NCBI RefSeq assembly: GCF_022760925.1 | Contig: NZ_JAKTNT010000001.1 | Span: 106,644 to 170,643 of the forward strand | DNA: 64,000 bases | DNA from: Thermus hydrothermalis | GTDB lineage: Bacteria; Deinococcota; Deinococci; Deinococcales; Thermaceae | Direction: 5' to 3' | Shown here: positions 6,732 to 16,300 of the stretch, one piece after another | How positions within the stretch are numbered: the first letter of the stretch is position 1 | Layout: the number at the start of each line of letters is the position of its first letter | Made by a program: the position numbers and the translations under genes | The notes under the pieces: generated by a model | The model's input: the letters and a program-made list of their open reading frames with translations, nothing else | Database searches by the model: none | Told to the model about the DNA's origin: nothing

Positions 6732-9317
6732 ATGGCGCTTATCCCTCGCAAGGACCAGCTCCCCATTCCCCCGAAAAACGCCAAGGTCTACAACCAGGTC
6801 TGCCAGTACTGCAATGTGGGGTGCGGCTACAAGGTGTACGTCTGGCCCGTGGGCGAGCAGGGCGGCCCTAAGCCCAACCAGAACGCCTTTGGCCTGGACT
6901 TCACGAGCCCCCAGCCGCCCCTCGCCGGGCAGAGCTACACCGAAACCATGCACGCCATCACCGTGGGCAAGGACGGCCGCCAGTACCACGTGGTCATCGT
7001 CCCCGCCAAGGACAGCCCCATCAACCGGGGCGACTACTCCATCCGGGGCGGTACCAACGCCCTCACGGTGTGGAGCCTGGACCGGGGCACCCAAGACCGC
7101 CTCACCTATCCTCTCCTCCGGGTGGGGGACCAGTTCCAGGCCATCACCTGGCAGGACGCCCTCACCCTCATGGCCGGGGTCATCAAGGGCATTCGCGATC
7201 GGGACGGCAACGACGACAACATCGCCGTGAAGTGCTACGACCACGGGGGCTCAGGCCAGGGCTTTGAGGACAACTACGCCGCCGGCAAGCTCTTCTTCTC
7301 CGCCCTGTCCGTGAAGCACATCGCCATCCACAACCGCCCGGCCTACAACTCCGAGGTCTGGGGTAGCCGGGAGCGGGGCGTGCACGAGCTCAACTACACC
7401 TACGAGGACGCCCGCCTGGCCGACACCATCGTCCTCTGGGGGGCCAACTCCTACGAAACCGCCACAGTCTTCTACGTGGAGCACATGCTCCCCAACCTGC
7501 AAGGGGCCACGGTGGCGGAGAAACAGGCGGCTTTTGAGCGGGGGGAGCCCGCCGAGCCCGGGTACATGATCGTCATTGACCCCAGGAAGACGAGCTCCTA
7601 CACCCTGGCGGCCCAGGTGGCTCCCGACCGGGTCATGCTCCTCCAGCCCAACCTGGGCACGGATTACATCCTGGCCAACGCCATCGCCCGCGTGGTCTGG
7701 GAACGGGGCTATTACGATATGGCTTACCTCCAGGCCCGCACGGACATGGCCCTCTTTGAGGAGTACAAGCAAAAAAGCCTCAAGCTCGGGGTACCCTACG
7801 CCGAGTTCATGCGGGAGGTGGAGCGCATCACGGGTGTGCCCCGTGCCCAGATTGAGAAGGCCGCCGACTGGATTGCCAAGCCCAAGGCGGGCCGGTTCAA
7901 GCGCCGCACCCTCACCATCTACGAGAAGGGCATCATCTGGAACATGAAGAACTACGACCAGGTGGCGGCCATCGTGCAGCTCGCCGTCCTCACCCACAAC
8001 ATCGGCCGCCCCGGCACCGGGTGCGGCCGTCAGGGCGGGCACCAGGAGGGGTACGTGCGTCCTCCCGCCCCCACGCCCGGCTCCATCTACCGCGGCGGGC
8101 CCCCGGTGAACGTGGACAAGTTCCTCACCGACGGTAAAGGCAAGTTCTACTGGGTGATCGCCAACGACCCCTACCTCTCCACGCCCAACAACCAGGTCTT
8201 CCGCAAGCGGATCCACGAGCGCACGGAGAAGCTCACCAAGGCCCTGGGCGAGGGCGGGGAGCCCGGGACCATCCAGGAAAGGGTGCAGAAGATCCTGGAT
8301 ATCCTCTACAAGGATCCCGACGCCCTCTTCCTGGTGGTCCAGGACATCTACATGACGGAAACCGCCCGGGACGCCCACCTCATCCTGCCCGCCGCCGGCT
8401 GGGGCGAGGCCAACGAAACCTCCATCAACTGCAATAGCCGCCTCCTCCGCCTCTACGAGAAGTTCATGGACCCGCCCGGGGAGGCCAAGCCCGACTGGGA
8501 GATCTTCAAGTGGGTGGGCCTGCGCATCGCCGAGCTCTACCGGGCGGAGGGTAAGCACCAGGAGGCTGCCAAGTTTGAGTTCGGCAAGAACTGGCGGACG
8601 GACGAGGACGTCTTCCTGGCGGGGGCCGAGGAGTTTGCCGACAACCGCGTGAGCGAGGAGGACGAGGCCAAGCTGGAGGCGGAGAACTACAAGGGCGTCA
8701 CCTACAAGCTCCTGAAGGAGCTGGGCCAAAAGGGCATCCAGACCCCCGTGCGCCGCGACCCCAAGACCGGGAAGCTCGTGGGCACGGTGCGCCGCTACAC
8801 CTACAAGTTCGGCACCGAAGACGGCAAGTTCAAGTGGTACGGCACGGACGACTGGGAGGGCTACCCGCAGGAGGTGGCCAAGTACCTGGAAGGGGAGAAG
8901 GCGCAGAAGTACCCCTTCTGGGTCACCACCGGCCGGGCCCAGACCATCTGGCAGACCGCCTACCACGATCGGCACCTGCCGGAGAAGGCCATGGCCCTGC
9001 CCCTCCCCTACGTGGAGGTGAACCCCGAGGACGCCAAGCGCCTAGGCCTCCAGTCCGGGGACCTGGTGGAGGTCTACAACGAGGAGGGGAACGGGACCTT
9101 CGTTGTGTACGTCACGGATGCCGTGAAGCCGGGGATGCTCTTCCTCGTCATGTACCACTGGCGGGGCACCTCCAACTCCCTAGTTTCCGGCTACACCGAT
9201 CCCAAGACCACTATCCCCTGGTACAAGGGCACCCGGGCCGCCATCCGCAAGGTGGCGGGGGCCATCCCCTCGGTGCAGCAGACGGCGAGCTTCCTGCAGC
9301 AGAACAAGTTTGACTAG
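6732..9317 (+). CDS. aioA: Arsenite oxidase large (molybdopterin) subunit
   Basis: An 861-residue member of the DMSO-reductase superfamily. C24-x2-C27-x3-C31 near the N-terminus matches the three-cysteine [3Fe-4S] motif of arsenite oxidase. Later regions carry GxNxYET-like and pterin-binding stretches, plus a C-terminal molydopterin-dinucleotide-binding part (VNPEDAKRLGLQSGDLVEV). It oxidises As(III) to As(V) in the periplasm. It has no signal of its own and is expected to be exported with the Tat-bearing AioB. GGAGGTGAAGG precedes the ATG. The length is close to the usual 820-860 residues. Confidence 0.92.
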   Translation: MALIPRKDQLPIPPKNAKVYNQVCQYCNVGCGYKVYVWPVGEQGGPKPNQNAFGLDFTSPQPPLAGQSYTETMHAITVGKDGRQYHVVIVPAKDSPINRGDYSIRGGTNALTVWSLDRGTQDRLTYPLLRVGDQFQAITWQDALTLMAGVIKGIRDRDGNDDNIAVKCYDHGGSGQGFEDNYAAGKLFFSALSVKHIAIHNRPAYNSEVWGSRERGVHELNYTYEDARLADTIVLWGANSYETATVFYVEHMLPNLQGATVAEKQAAFERGEPAEPGYMIVIDPRKTSSYTLAAQVAPDRVMLLQPNLGTDYILANAIARVVWERGYYDMAYLQARTDMALFEEYKQKSLKLGVPYAEFMREVERITGVPRAQIEKAADWIAKPKAGRFKRRTLTIYEKGIIWNMKNYDQVAAIVQLAVLTHNIGRPGTGCGRQGGHQEGYVRPPAPTPGSIYRGGPPVNVDKFLTDGKGKFYWVIANDPYLSTPNNQVFRKRIHERTEKLTKALGEGGEPGTIQERVQKILDILYKDPDALFLVVQDIYMTETARDAHLILPAAGWGEANETSINCNSRLLRLYEKFMDPPGEAKPDWEIFKWVGLRIAELYRAEGKHQEAAKFEFGKNWRTDEDVFLAGAEEFADNRVSEEDEAKLEAENYKGVTYKLLKELGQKGIQTPVRRDPKTGKLVGTVRRYTYKFGTEDGKFKWYGTDDWEGYPQEVAKYLEGEKAQKYPFWVTTGRAQTIWQTAYHDRHLPEKAMALPLPYVEVNPEDAKRLGLQSGDLVEVYNEEGNGTFVVYVTDAVKPGMLFLVMYHWRGTSNSLVSGYTDPKTTIPWYKGTRAAIRKVAGAIPSVQQTASFLQQNKFD

Positions 9318-9325
9318 CCTGCGGG

Positions 9326-9363
9326 AAACCCCTGCCCCCCAAAAGGGGGCAGGGTTTGTTTTC
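9326..9363 (+). terminator. Intrinsic terminator after aioA
   Basis: The stem AAACCC(C)TGCCCCC (9326-9339) pairs with GGGGGCAGGGTTT (9345-9357), with one bulged C, and is followed by GTTTTCC. It closes the aioBA operon. Confidence 0.85.
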
Positions 9364-9405
9364 CCCCCTACAGGGAAGGGGCTTGGGGCGGGCTAGGATG
9401 GGTCT

Positions 9406-10350
9406 GTGGAAGGTTCTTGGCCCAAGCCCCGCCTGGTGGTGAGCGCCTGCCTGGGCTTCGCCGCCGTGCGCTACTCCGGGGAGCTCATCCCCGACAAGGT
9501 GGTGGCGGCCCTGAGGGAGCATGTGGACTTCGTTCCCGTCTGCCCGGAGGTGGAGATCGGCCTCGGGGTGCCGAGGCCCACGGTGCGCCTGGTGCGGGGG
9601 GAGGGGGGCTCGAGGATGGTCCAGCCCCGGACGGGGGAGGACCTCACGGAGAGGATGCGGGCCTTCAGCGAGCGCTTCCTTGGGGGCTTGGGTCCGGTGG
9701 AGGGGTTTATTCTGAAAAACCGCTCCCCCACCTGCGCCCTGAAGGACGCTAAGGTCTATGCCCGGGCGGAGGAGGGCGGGGTGGTGGGCCGGGGCCCGGG
9801 CCTCTTTGCTGAGGCGGTGGAGAAGGCCTTCCCCCTCCTGCCCAAGGAGGACGAGGGGCGGCTTTCCAGCGCCCGCATCCGCGCCCACTTCTTCACCCGC
9901 ATCTTCGCCCTGGCGAGGCTCCGCCGGATGGCGGACCTGGCGGGCCTCATGGCCTTCCACGCCCGCTACAAGCTGCTCCTCCTCGCCTACCACCAAGGCG
10001 GGGCGCGCCGTCTCGGGCGGCTCCTTGCCGAGGCCAAGGGGAGGCCCTTTTCCGAGGTGCTCCGGGCCTACGAGGAGGGCTTCCTCCTCGCCACGCGGCT
10101 TCCCTTCCGCTTGGGCCCCATGGCGGACGCCCTCCTCCACGCCTTTGGCTACTTCAAGAAGGCCTTGACCCCCAAGGAAAAGGCGCACTTCCTCGGGCTC
10201 CTTTCCGGCTTCCGGGAGGAGCGGGTGCCCCTCGAGGCCCCCCTCGCCCTCCTCCGCTCCTGGGCCCTGCGCCAAGACGAGCGCTACCTCCTGGACCAGG
10301 CCCTCTTTGCGCCCTACCCCGAGGCCCTCATGAGCCTGGCGAGCTCCTAG
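9406..10350 (+). CDS. TudS-like DUF523-DUF1722 fusion protein
   Basis: A 314-residue two-domain protein. The N-terminal DUF523 part has conserved cysteines at C15 (VSACLGF), C46 (VPVCPEVEIG) and C110 (KNRSPTC). These match the [4Fe-4S] ligands of the thiouracil desulfidase TudS. The C-terminal DUF1722 part (about residues 165-290) has ARYKLLLLAYH and YFKKALTPKEK signatures. Family members remove sulfur from thiolated nucleobases; the in vivo substrate in Thermus is unknown. GTG 9406 follows TAGGAT (9394-9399) by six bases, which suggests a leaderless message. Confidence 0.8.
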   Translation: MEGSWPKPRLVVSACLGFAAVRYSGELIPDKVVAALREHVDFVPVCPEVEIGLGVPRPTVRLVRGEGGSRMVQPRTGEDLTERMRAFSERFLGGLGPVEGFILKNRSPTCALKDAKVYARAEEGGVVGRGPGLFAEAVEKAFPLLPKEDEGRLSSARIRAHFFTRIFALARLRRMADLAGLMAFHARYKLLLLAYHQGGARRLGRLLAEAKGRPFSEVLRAYEEGFLLATRLPFRLGPMADALLHAFGYFKKALTPKEKAHFLGLLSGFREERVPLEAPLALLRSWALRQDERYLLDQALFAPYPEALMSLASS

Positions 10351-13343
10351 CGGATCCTCGCCCGGTAGCAGACCTCCCCCCCTTCCCCCGGGCCCACGTT
10401 CCCCACCTGGACGCGCACCAACCCCCCTTGGACCTCCCCCGCATCGTCCCCGCTCTGGGCGGTGAGGTGGAGGGTGCTTGCCCCGTGGGCCCAGCGGATG
10501 GCCCGGTTGCTGTAGTCCGGCACGTTGGGAAGCGCATCGGTGAAGAAGGGCACGGGGTCCGTGAGGGTAAAGCCCGTGACGGGTGCCGTCCCCAGGTTCT
10601 GGTAGGCGATGCAGTACTCCAGAACGTCCCCAGGCCTACCCTGGGCCGTGTTCCCGAAGGAGCCGTTTTGGGTCACGTTCCGCACCCGCTTGGTAAGCCG
10701 CACCTCGCCCCCCGTCACCTGCAGGGTGTCCGTGACCCCGTCGGGCTCCGCCACGGCCGGGTTGTTGCTCCAGGCGAGGGCGGAGCGCAGGAGGAGGATG
10801 TCCACCGCCCCGGCGGGCTCCCCGGCGGGGACGAGGGCCCGGACCTCGAGGGCGCACGCCTTCAGGCTCCCGTCCGCCTCCCGGGGCCAGGAAGGCCCCA
10901 CGCCGAAGGTGTAGGGCAGGGCTTGCCAGTCCTCCCCGGGGCCGAAGACCCCGTCGCAGTTGGCGTCCAGGCGCACCTGGTAGGCGTAGCGGGGGGCGTT
11001 GGCGGCGCTCAGGGTCACCGTACCCAGGGTGCCCGGGGTGTAGGTGTGGGCGAAGGTGTGGGTGCCGGGGGAGGTGGTCTGGCCTGACCCGTCCGGGTAG
11101 AAGCGGCTATCCCGCACCACCCCGAAGTTGCGGCTGAGGGTGGTGCCGGCGAGGCTTGCGGCGCTTCCCAGGACCGCAACCGCCCCGGAGGAGGCGGCGC
11201 CCGTGGCGTCCTGCCAGCCCGTTACCTTCTGCGCCGTGCTCCCGTCGTTCCAGCCCGTGGCGGGGCGCAAGGGGTGGGAAAGGGTGACGTTGCCCCAGGC
11301 GGCGGGAATGTAGAGCCGATAGTAGCCGTTTCCGTCCGTGAGCGTGGTGCGGGTGTTGCTCCCATCCGTGGCCCGCACCTCCACGTTCCCCACACCCCTT
11401 TCGCCCCCGTTTTGGAGGGCGTCGTTGGCGCTCCCGCCCGAAAGGCCATTGTCCAGGAAGACCCGGCCCTCCACCACGAAGCCGCGGAAGAGGCCGAAGA
11501 GGAGGCCTTGCGTGTCGCCGCTCACGTTCACGGCCAGGCTCCCCGTGGCGGGGTTGATGAAGAGCCAGCCCGCCGGAGGCGTGGGGGTGGTGTCGGCGGC
11601 GTTGCTGTTCGTGTCCAGCACCAGGGTGTAGCTCCCTGGGGCTATTCCCTGGAAGGTGAAGGCCCCGCTTCCCGGGTTCACCTGGGCGGAGGCCACCAGG
11701 TTCGTCCCCGAGAAGAGCTTGACGTAGACCGTGGCGCCGTCCGTCCAGTCCTCCCCTGGGCCCTTGAGGCCGTTGGGCTCCCGGTCGTGATAAACGGTCC
11801 CAGACACCGAGAAGCAACTCCTGTAGGAGGGCCAAGGGGCAAAGGCGCTTTCCGATACGGTCATATTTACCCCTGATGCGCCGGGTTCACCTTGGTGATT
11901 GGCCGAAAACGGAGAACATCCAGTGCAGGGGCGGTAGGCACCTCCGGCCCCGCCACTCACGTCAACGCTAGCCCCGGAGGAGAAGTTCCTAAGGACGATA
12001 CCTCCGCCGCCTCCTCCCCCTGCTCCGTGGGGGTCTGGTGCGGAGGATGAGCCGTAAACGGCATCGCCACCCCGGCCCCCGCGTGCCGAAAGGGATAGGG
12101 TGCTCTGAGGAGTTTCGCCCAGCAAGGTCACAATGGTTCCCCCGGCCCCTCCTCCGCCGGAGGCGTCCTGGTAAGCGTTTCCTCCAGGTGCGCCGTCAGC
12201 CTGTATCAGGCCTGGGCCGCTGACCTTTCCGCTGGCGAAGAAGACGATGCCCCCACCCCGTCCCCCATACGGATTGGCGTTGTTGTTGGCGTCTCCTGCT
12301 CCCCCGCCCCCTCCCATTACCAGACGCTCAGGGTAGAAGTTCCAGACCCCTCCGCCAAAGCCACCCATGTCTCGCGCGCCACCGGTATCTCCGACCCAGG
12401 TGTAGCCTCCGCTGCCTCCACGGCCACCGTTGCCTCCCCCGCCGCCACCGGAGTTGTGCCCTATTCCAGACCCCCCTGCGTTGCCCGGGGCACCCCTCCC
12501 GTGGTCGCCACCAGGGTATCCCTGGCTGGTATTAGTGATGGCTTGGCTTCCGTCCCATAGTCTCCTAGGGGTTCCAACGACGCCCTCGCCTTTATGGGCT
12601 CCATAAGCCCCGTCATCGGAAGCTCTAGTGTAGAGGGTGGACCCGTTTACCGTCCCTCTAGCCAGGTTGTGCCCTCCTCTAAACCCCGCTCCCGTGGCAT
12701 CTAAGTGTGGCCCGGCCCCGCTAAAGGTTGTGGTGCCCCACACATCCAGGGCTATAATCCCGCCCACGGTTCCATTCCAGGGAAAGGCTTTCACGGTGCC
12801 GGATATAGTGAGGTTGCGGTACCGAGGTACACGCACAATCTGGTAGGCAAACCGTCCACTACCCTGGCCGTTGGTGCAACCGGGATTAGTGACCTCTTGG
12901 TTTCTGTACGTGTATCGCAACGGGGAGTTCAGGGTGAGGGTTCCTCCAGAAACCGAAACCACGGTTCGAAACTCGTACTGCCCGGCCTGAGGTGTGCCCA
13001 TAAGGCCCCCCGCATAGTCCTCCGTGCGGGTACCTCCCGTGCCCCCGTTACCCTGCCCGTCCCCGTAGCGGTTGTTGTTTTCGCAGTTGATAGTGGCTCC
13101 CTGCATCTGGATGATGAGGATGAGGTCTCCAGGCTGGATGGGAGGGGCGCCCGTGGGCTCTGGTGAACCAGAGAGCTGGATCGTGGTCGTCCCTGCGGGT
13201 AGGTAGGACGGAACCGCACTTCCGCCATAGTAGCTGTTGAGAATCTGGGTGCCTGCGACGATGCCGTCCTGAAGAGGGCACATCTGGGAAAAACCTAAGG
13301 ATAAGATTAGCCAGGCTAGTTTGGAAGAGTAGGCCTTTTTCAT
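10347..13343 (-). CDS. Large glycine-rich secreted surface protein with SdrD-B/DUF11-type domains
   Basis: A 998-residue protein with a signal peptide. It has a beta-rich N-terminal region (about 30-190), a glycine-rich section (about 260-450, many GGGG and GGxGG runs), two carboxypeptidase-like/SdrD-B-type modules (GTVYHDREPNGLKGPGEDW near 515 and GRVFLDNG near 630), and a C-terminal DUF11-like module (LEYCIAYQNLGTAPVTGFTLTDPVP). Such modules form extended, often calcium-stabilised stalks. It is the last gene of the surface operon and its ATG overlaps the preceding stop. The final stop overlaps the convergent gene at 10350 by four bases. Base composition in the glycine-rich half is looser than in its neighbours. 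Confidence 0.75.
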   Translation of the reverse strand: MKKAYSSKLAWLILSLGFSQMCPLQDGIVAGTQILNSYYGGSAVPSYLPAGTTTIQLSGSPEPTGAPPIQPGDLILIIQMQGATINCENNNRYGDGQGNGGTGGTRTEDYAGGLMGTPQAGQYEFRTVVSVSGGTLTLNSPLRYTYRNQEVTNPGCTNGQGSGRFAYQIVRVPRYRNLTISGTVKAFPWNGTVGGIIALDVWGTTTFSGAGPHLDATGAGFRGGHNLARGTVNGSTLYTRASDDGAYGAHKGEGVVGTPRRLWDGSQAITNTSQGYPGGDHGRGAPGNAGGSGIGHNSGGGGGGNGGRGGSGGYTWVGDTGGARDMGGFGGGVWNFYPERLVMGGGGGAGDANNNANPYGGRGGGIVFFASGKVSGPGLIQADGAPGGNAYQDASGGGGAGGTIVTLLGETPQSTLSLSARGGRGGDAVYGSSSAPDPHGAGGGGGGGIVLRNFSSGASVDVSGGAGGAYRPCTGCSPFSANHQGEPGASGVNMTVSESAFAPWPSYRSCFSVSGTVYHDREPNGLKGPGEDWTDGATVYVKLFSGTNLVASAQVNPGSGAFTFQGIAPGSYTLVLDTNSNAADTTPTPPAGWLFINPATGSLAVNVSGDTQGLLFGLFRGFVVEGRVFLDNGLSGGSANDALQNGGERGVGNVEVRATDGSNTRTTLTDGNGYYRLYIPAAWGNVTLSHPLRPATGWNDGSTAQKVTGWQDATGAASSGAVAVLGSAASLAGTTLSRNFGVVRDSRFYPDGSGQTTSPGTHTFAHTYTPGTLGTVTLSAANAPRYAYQVRLDANCDGVFGPGEDWQALPYTFGVGPSWPREADGSLKACALEVRALVPAGEPAGAVDILLLRSALAWSNNPAVAEPDGVTDTLQVTGGEVRLTKRVRNVTQNGSFGNTAQGRPGDVLEYCIAYQNLGTAPVTGFTLTDPVPFFTDALPNVPDYSNRAIRWAHGASTLHLTAQSGDDAGEVQGGLVRVQVGNVGPGEGGEVCYRARIR

Positions 13344-16300
13344 CGGCTACCTCCAAAGAAGTCTAGGCGCAGGTAGAAACCTTCGGGCTGGAAGAGGGTT
13401 TCCCCGAAGCCGTAGCCCAGGTTGAACCAGAGCCCGTCCAGCACCCTGAGGCTTCCCTCCACGTTGTAGGCCAGGCGGTCCTGGCCCGTGCCGGGTTGGA
13501 AGAGGTAGTAGAGGGCACCCCCTAGGCCAAACCGCTCCGTGAGATAGAGGTTGCCGCCCAGGCCCAGTTGGTAGGTGTTGGCCAAGGGGTCTTGGGGCTT
13601 CACCCGGTAGGCGAAGCCCGGGCGGAGCTGGAAGCCGGGGCGGTGGTAGGCGAGGAGGGCCTCTCCCTCCAGGACAGGCTCCGCCTCCCAGGTGAGGCGG
13701 TGGTAGGTGAGGAGGTTCACCTGGGAGGCGAAGAGGGCGTAGGCCACGGTGAAGCGGGCCCTTGGCTCGGGCAGGACCTGGTAGGCGAGGTCGGCGGACA
13801 GGGTGTTCTCCTCGTCCAGGCTTCCCGCCGCTCCCCCTTTGAGGACAAGCTTGGTTTCCTGGCCCAGGGAGGTTTCCGCCCCTAGGGTGGCCACGAAGTC
13901 CGCCACCTTGTAGCGGGCGGCGAGGCCGAAAGCGGTGAGGGTTTCCCCGGTCTGGAAGCGGCGCTCAAGCCCCGCCGAGAGGTTCAGGCTCAGGCGGTCC
14001 GTGAGGGGGAAGGGGGCCTCGAGGCCGAAGCGGGCCCGGTTCCCCTCGCCGCTTGCCGTGGGGAGCTCGTAGGCGAGGGCTAGGTTGGCGTCCCCCAGGC
14101 GCTGGCGGAGGCCCAGGGTGCCGGAAACCCCCTCGCCCCAGGTGTAGGCCAGGCCCCCTTCCAGGCGGAGGTTCGGGTCCAGGGGCCAGGCGGCGTCCAG
14201 CCGGGTGACGGCCTTAGCGGCGCTGAAGGGCTGGGCGTGGGTGAGGAGGGCCCGGGCCTCTCCCTCCTCGTACCCCGCCCGGCCCAGGAGGGCCCAGGCC
14301 CCCTCGTCCCACATGTAGCCGAGGCCAGCGCCTAGGGTGAAGGGGCGGGGCCGGTACTCCAAGAGGAGGGCGGTCTGGGCCGGGGTGGCGTGCTCCAGGG
14401 CCACGCCCAAGGGGCCTCCCTCGTATGCCAGGCGGGCCCCTCCTTGGAGGGCGGAAACACCCTGGGCGAGGTCCTCCGCCCGCAAGTCCCCCCGCAGGCG
14501 GATGGCCCCAAACCGGGCGTCCGCCCCGAAGGAGAGGCCGAAGCGGCCCTCCTGGTAGGTGGCCCTGAGGCTCAGGCGCTGACTCCCGGCCTCGTAGGTT
14601 GCCTCGGCCCCGTAACGCCAAGCCCCCAAGTAGGCGGCGGATAGGCCGAAGCGGAGGCCTTGGGCCTCGTAGACCCCGGACACGCCGTAGCCCAGGAGGT
14701 CCCTGGGGGCCTCCTCGGGGGCGTAGGCCGCCAGGAGGTAAACGGGGCTCAGGTCCGGGGTGGTGGGGAAGAGGGGCCGGGAAAGCTGGAGGTTCCCCAG
14801 GTCGTCCACCACGTAGTCCTTGCCGGGCACCAGGCGGGTTTCCCTGGACCCTTCCACCAGGGTGAGGGTGAGGGTGCCAGGCTTGGGCCTACGGGAGAGG
14901 CGGTAGAAGGAGGTGCCGTCGGGCCGGATGACCTCCTCCACCGTGTCCCGGGGGAGGAGGGCGAGGAAGGCTTCCAGGCGCCCTTCGCCCCGGGTGCTAA
15001 GGCGGAGGGCGGTGGCCTCGGGAAGGCCTGCTCCCAAGGGGGCCCTCTCGTAGCTCAGGGAGAACTCCGGCTGGTCGTAGCGGAAGGCCACGGGGTCATC
15101 GGAGGTGAGGGGGCGCTTCGCCTCCGTGGCGGCCCCGGTGAGGGGGAAGCGGTCCGTGGAGAGCTTGGTCCCGAGGCCTCCGGCGGTGTCCAGGGCAATC
15201 TGCCCCTGCCCGCCCAGGACGGGGCCCTCCGCGTAGGCCCGGGCGAGGCCAAAGAGGCGTAGGTTTTCCAGGGAAAGCCGGGAGAGGCTCGGCCCCAGGG
15301 CCACCCCCACGCTCCCCTGGCCGAGCCAGAGGGCCTCCTTGCGCTCCCCGGCGAAGAGGCGGGCCTCACCCTCTAGCTGGTTGAAGCGGGCCTTGACCCG
15401 GAACTCCTTGGGGGCGGCGAGGGGCTTGAGGAGAAGCTCGGCCCGGCCGTCCTTGAGGAGGATCTGGTAGCCGGAGAGCTCCAGGAAGGCATCGGGGCTT
15501 AGGGGCTCCAGGTCGGTTTCCACCGAAACGGGGCCAAAGCCTGTCTGGAGGCCGTTTTCGTCCAGGGCCTCCACCAGGACCTTAAGGGGCGTGCGCCCGT
15601 CCGCCTTGGCCTCCAGGAGGGAGAGCCTCAGGCGGGTGGGGTTCCCGGCGCGGAAGACCTCGAGGCGGTCCTGGGCCACCCCTTCCACCTCCAGAACGTT
15701 TAAGCCCACCTCCAGGGGCACCCCGTAGTACTCCAGGCGTTGCCAGCCCCGCCCCTCGTCCAGCTCGGCCTTCCCCAGGCGGTCTTGGCCTATGGGCCTC
15801 CCGTTCACCTTGAGGGTGAGGGGGCCCAAGGGGGCTTCCAGGACCACCCGGATGGCGTCCCGGTCCCGGAAGACCTCCCCGTCCCTGGGCTCCCGAATGA
15901 CCCCCTGCCGCTCCCCTTGGAAGGGCTTGGCCTTCCGGTAGTCCTCCAGGGTCACCTTCCCCTGCAGGTACACCTCCCGCCCCCCGGCGAGGAGGGTCAG
16001 GCTGGGTTCGGCCAAGGGGGGGAGGGCCCGCTCGTGGCGGAGGCTAAAGCGCACCTCGCCCTCCTTCCGGAAAGGGAGGCGCCAAAGGAGACGGCCTTCC
16101 AGGAGGAGGGGGTCCTCGAGGGGTAGAAGCCTATCCCCCTCCGCCAGGCGGGCGCTTCCCGGCACGTAGGTGGCCCCTTCCGGGACGCTGAAGGCGAGGA
16201 GGAGGCCCTCGCCTTCCCCTTCCACCCGGAAGGGCAGGCGCACCTCGGAAAGCCTTTCTGGGATGAGGAGGGGCAGGGCCACCACGCTGGCCTCCGCTGG

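Noticed and set aside
7251-8975. A 574-codon open frame on the minus strand opposite aioA
   Set aside because: It mirrors the codons of the clearly real aioA gene. Long antisense frames are common in G+C-rich DNA, and it has no recognisable domain or ribosome-binding site.
12240-12490. Repeated Gly/Pro-rich triplets that could be mistaken for a tandem repeat or CRISPR array
   Set aside because: They code for GGxGG runs of the 998-residue surface protein. Unit lengths are irregular and there are no constant repeats with unique spacers.
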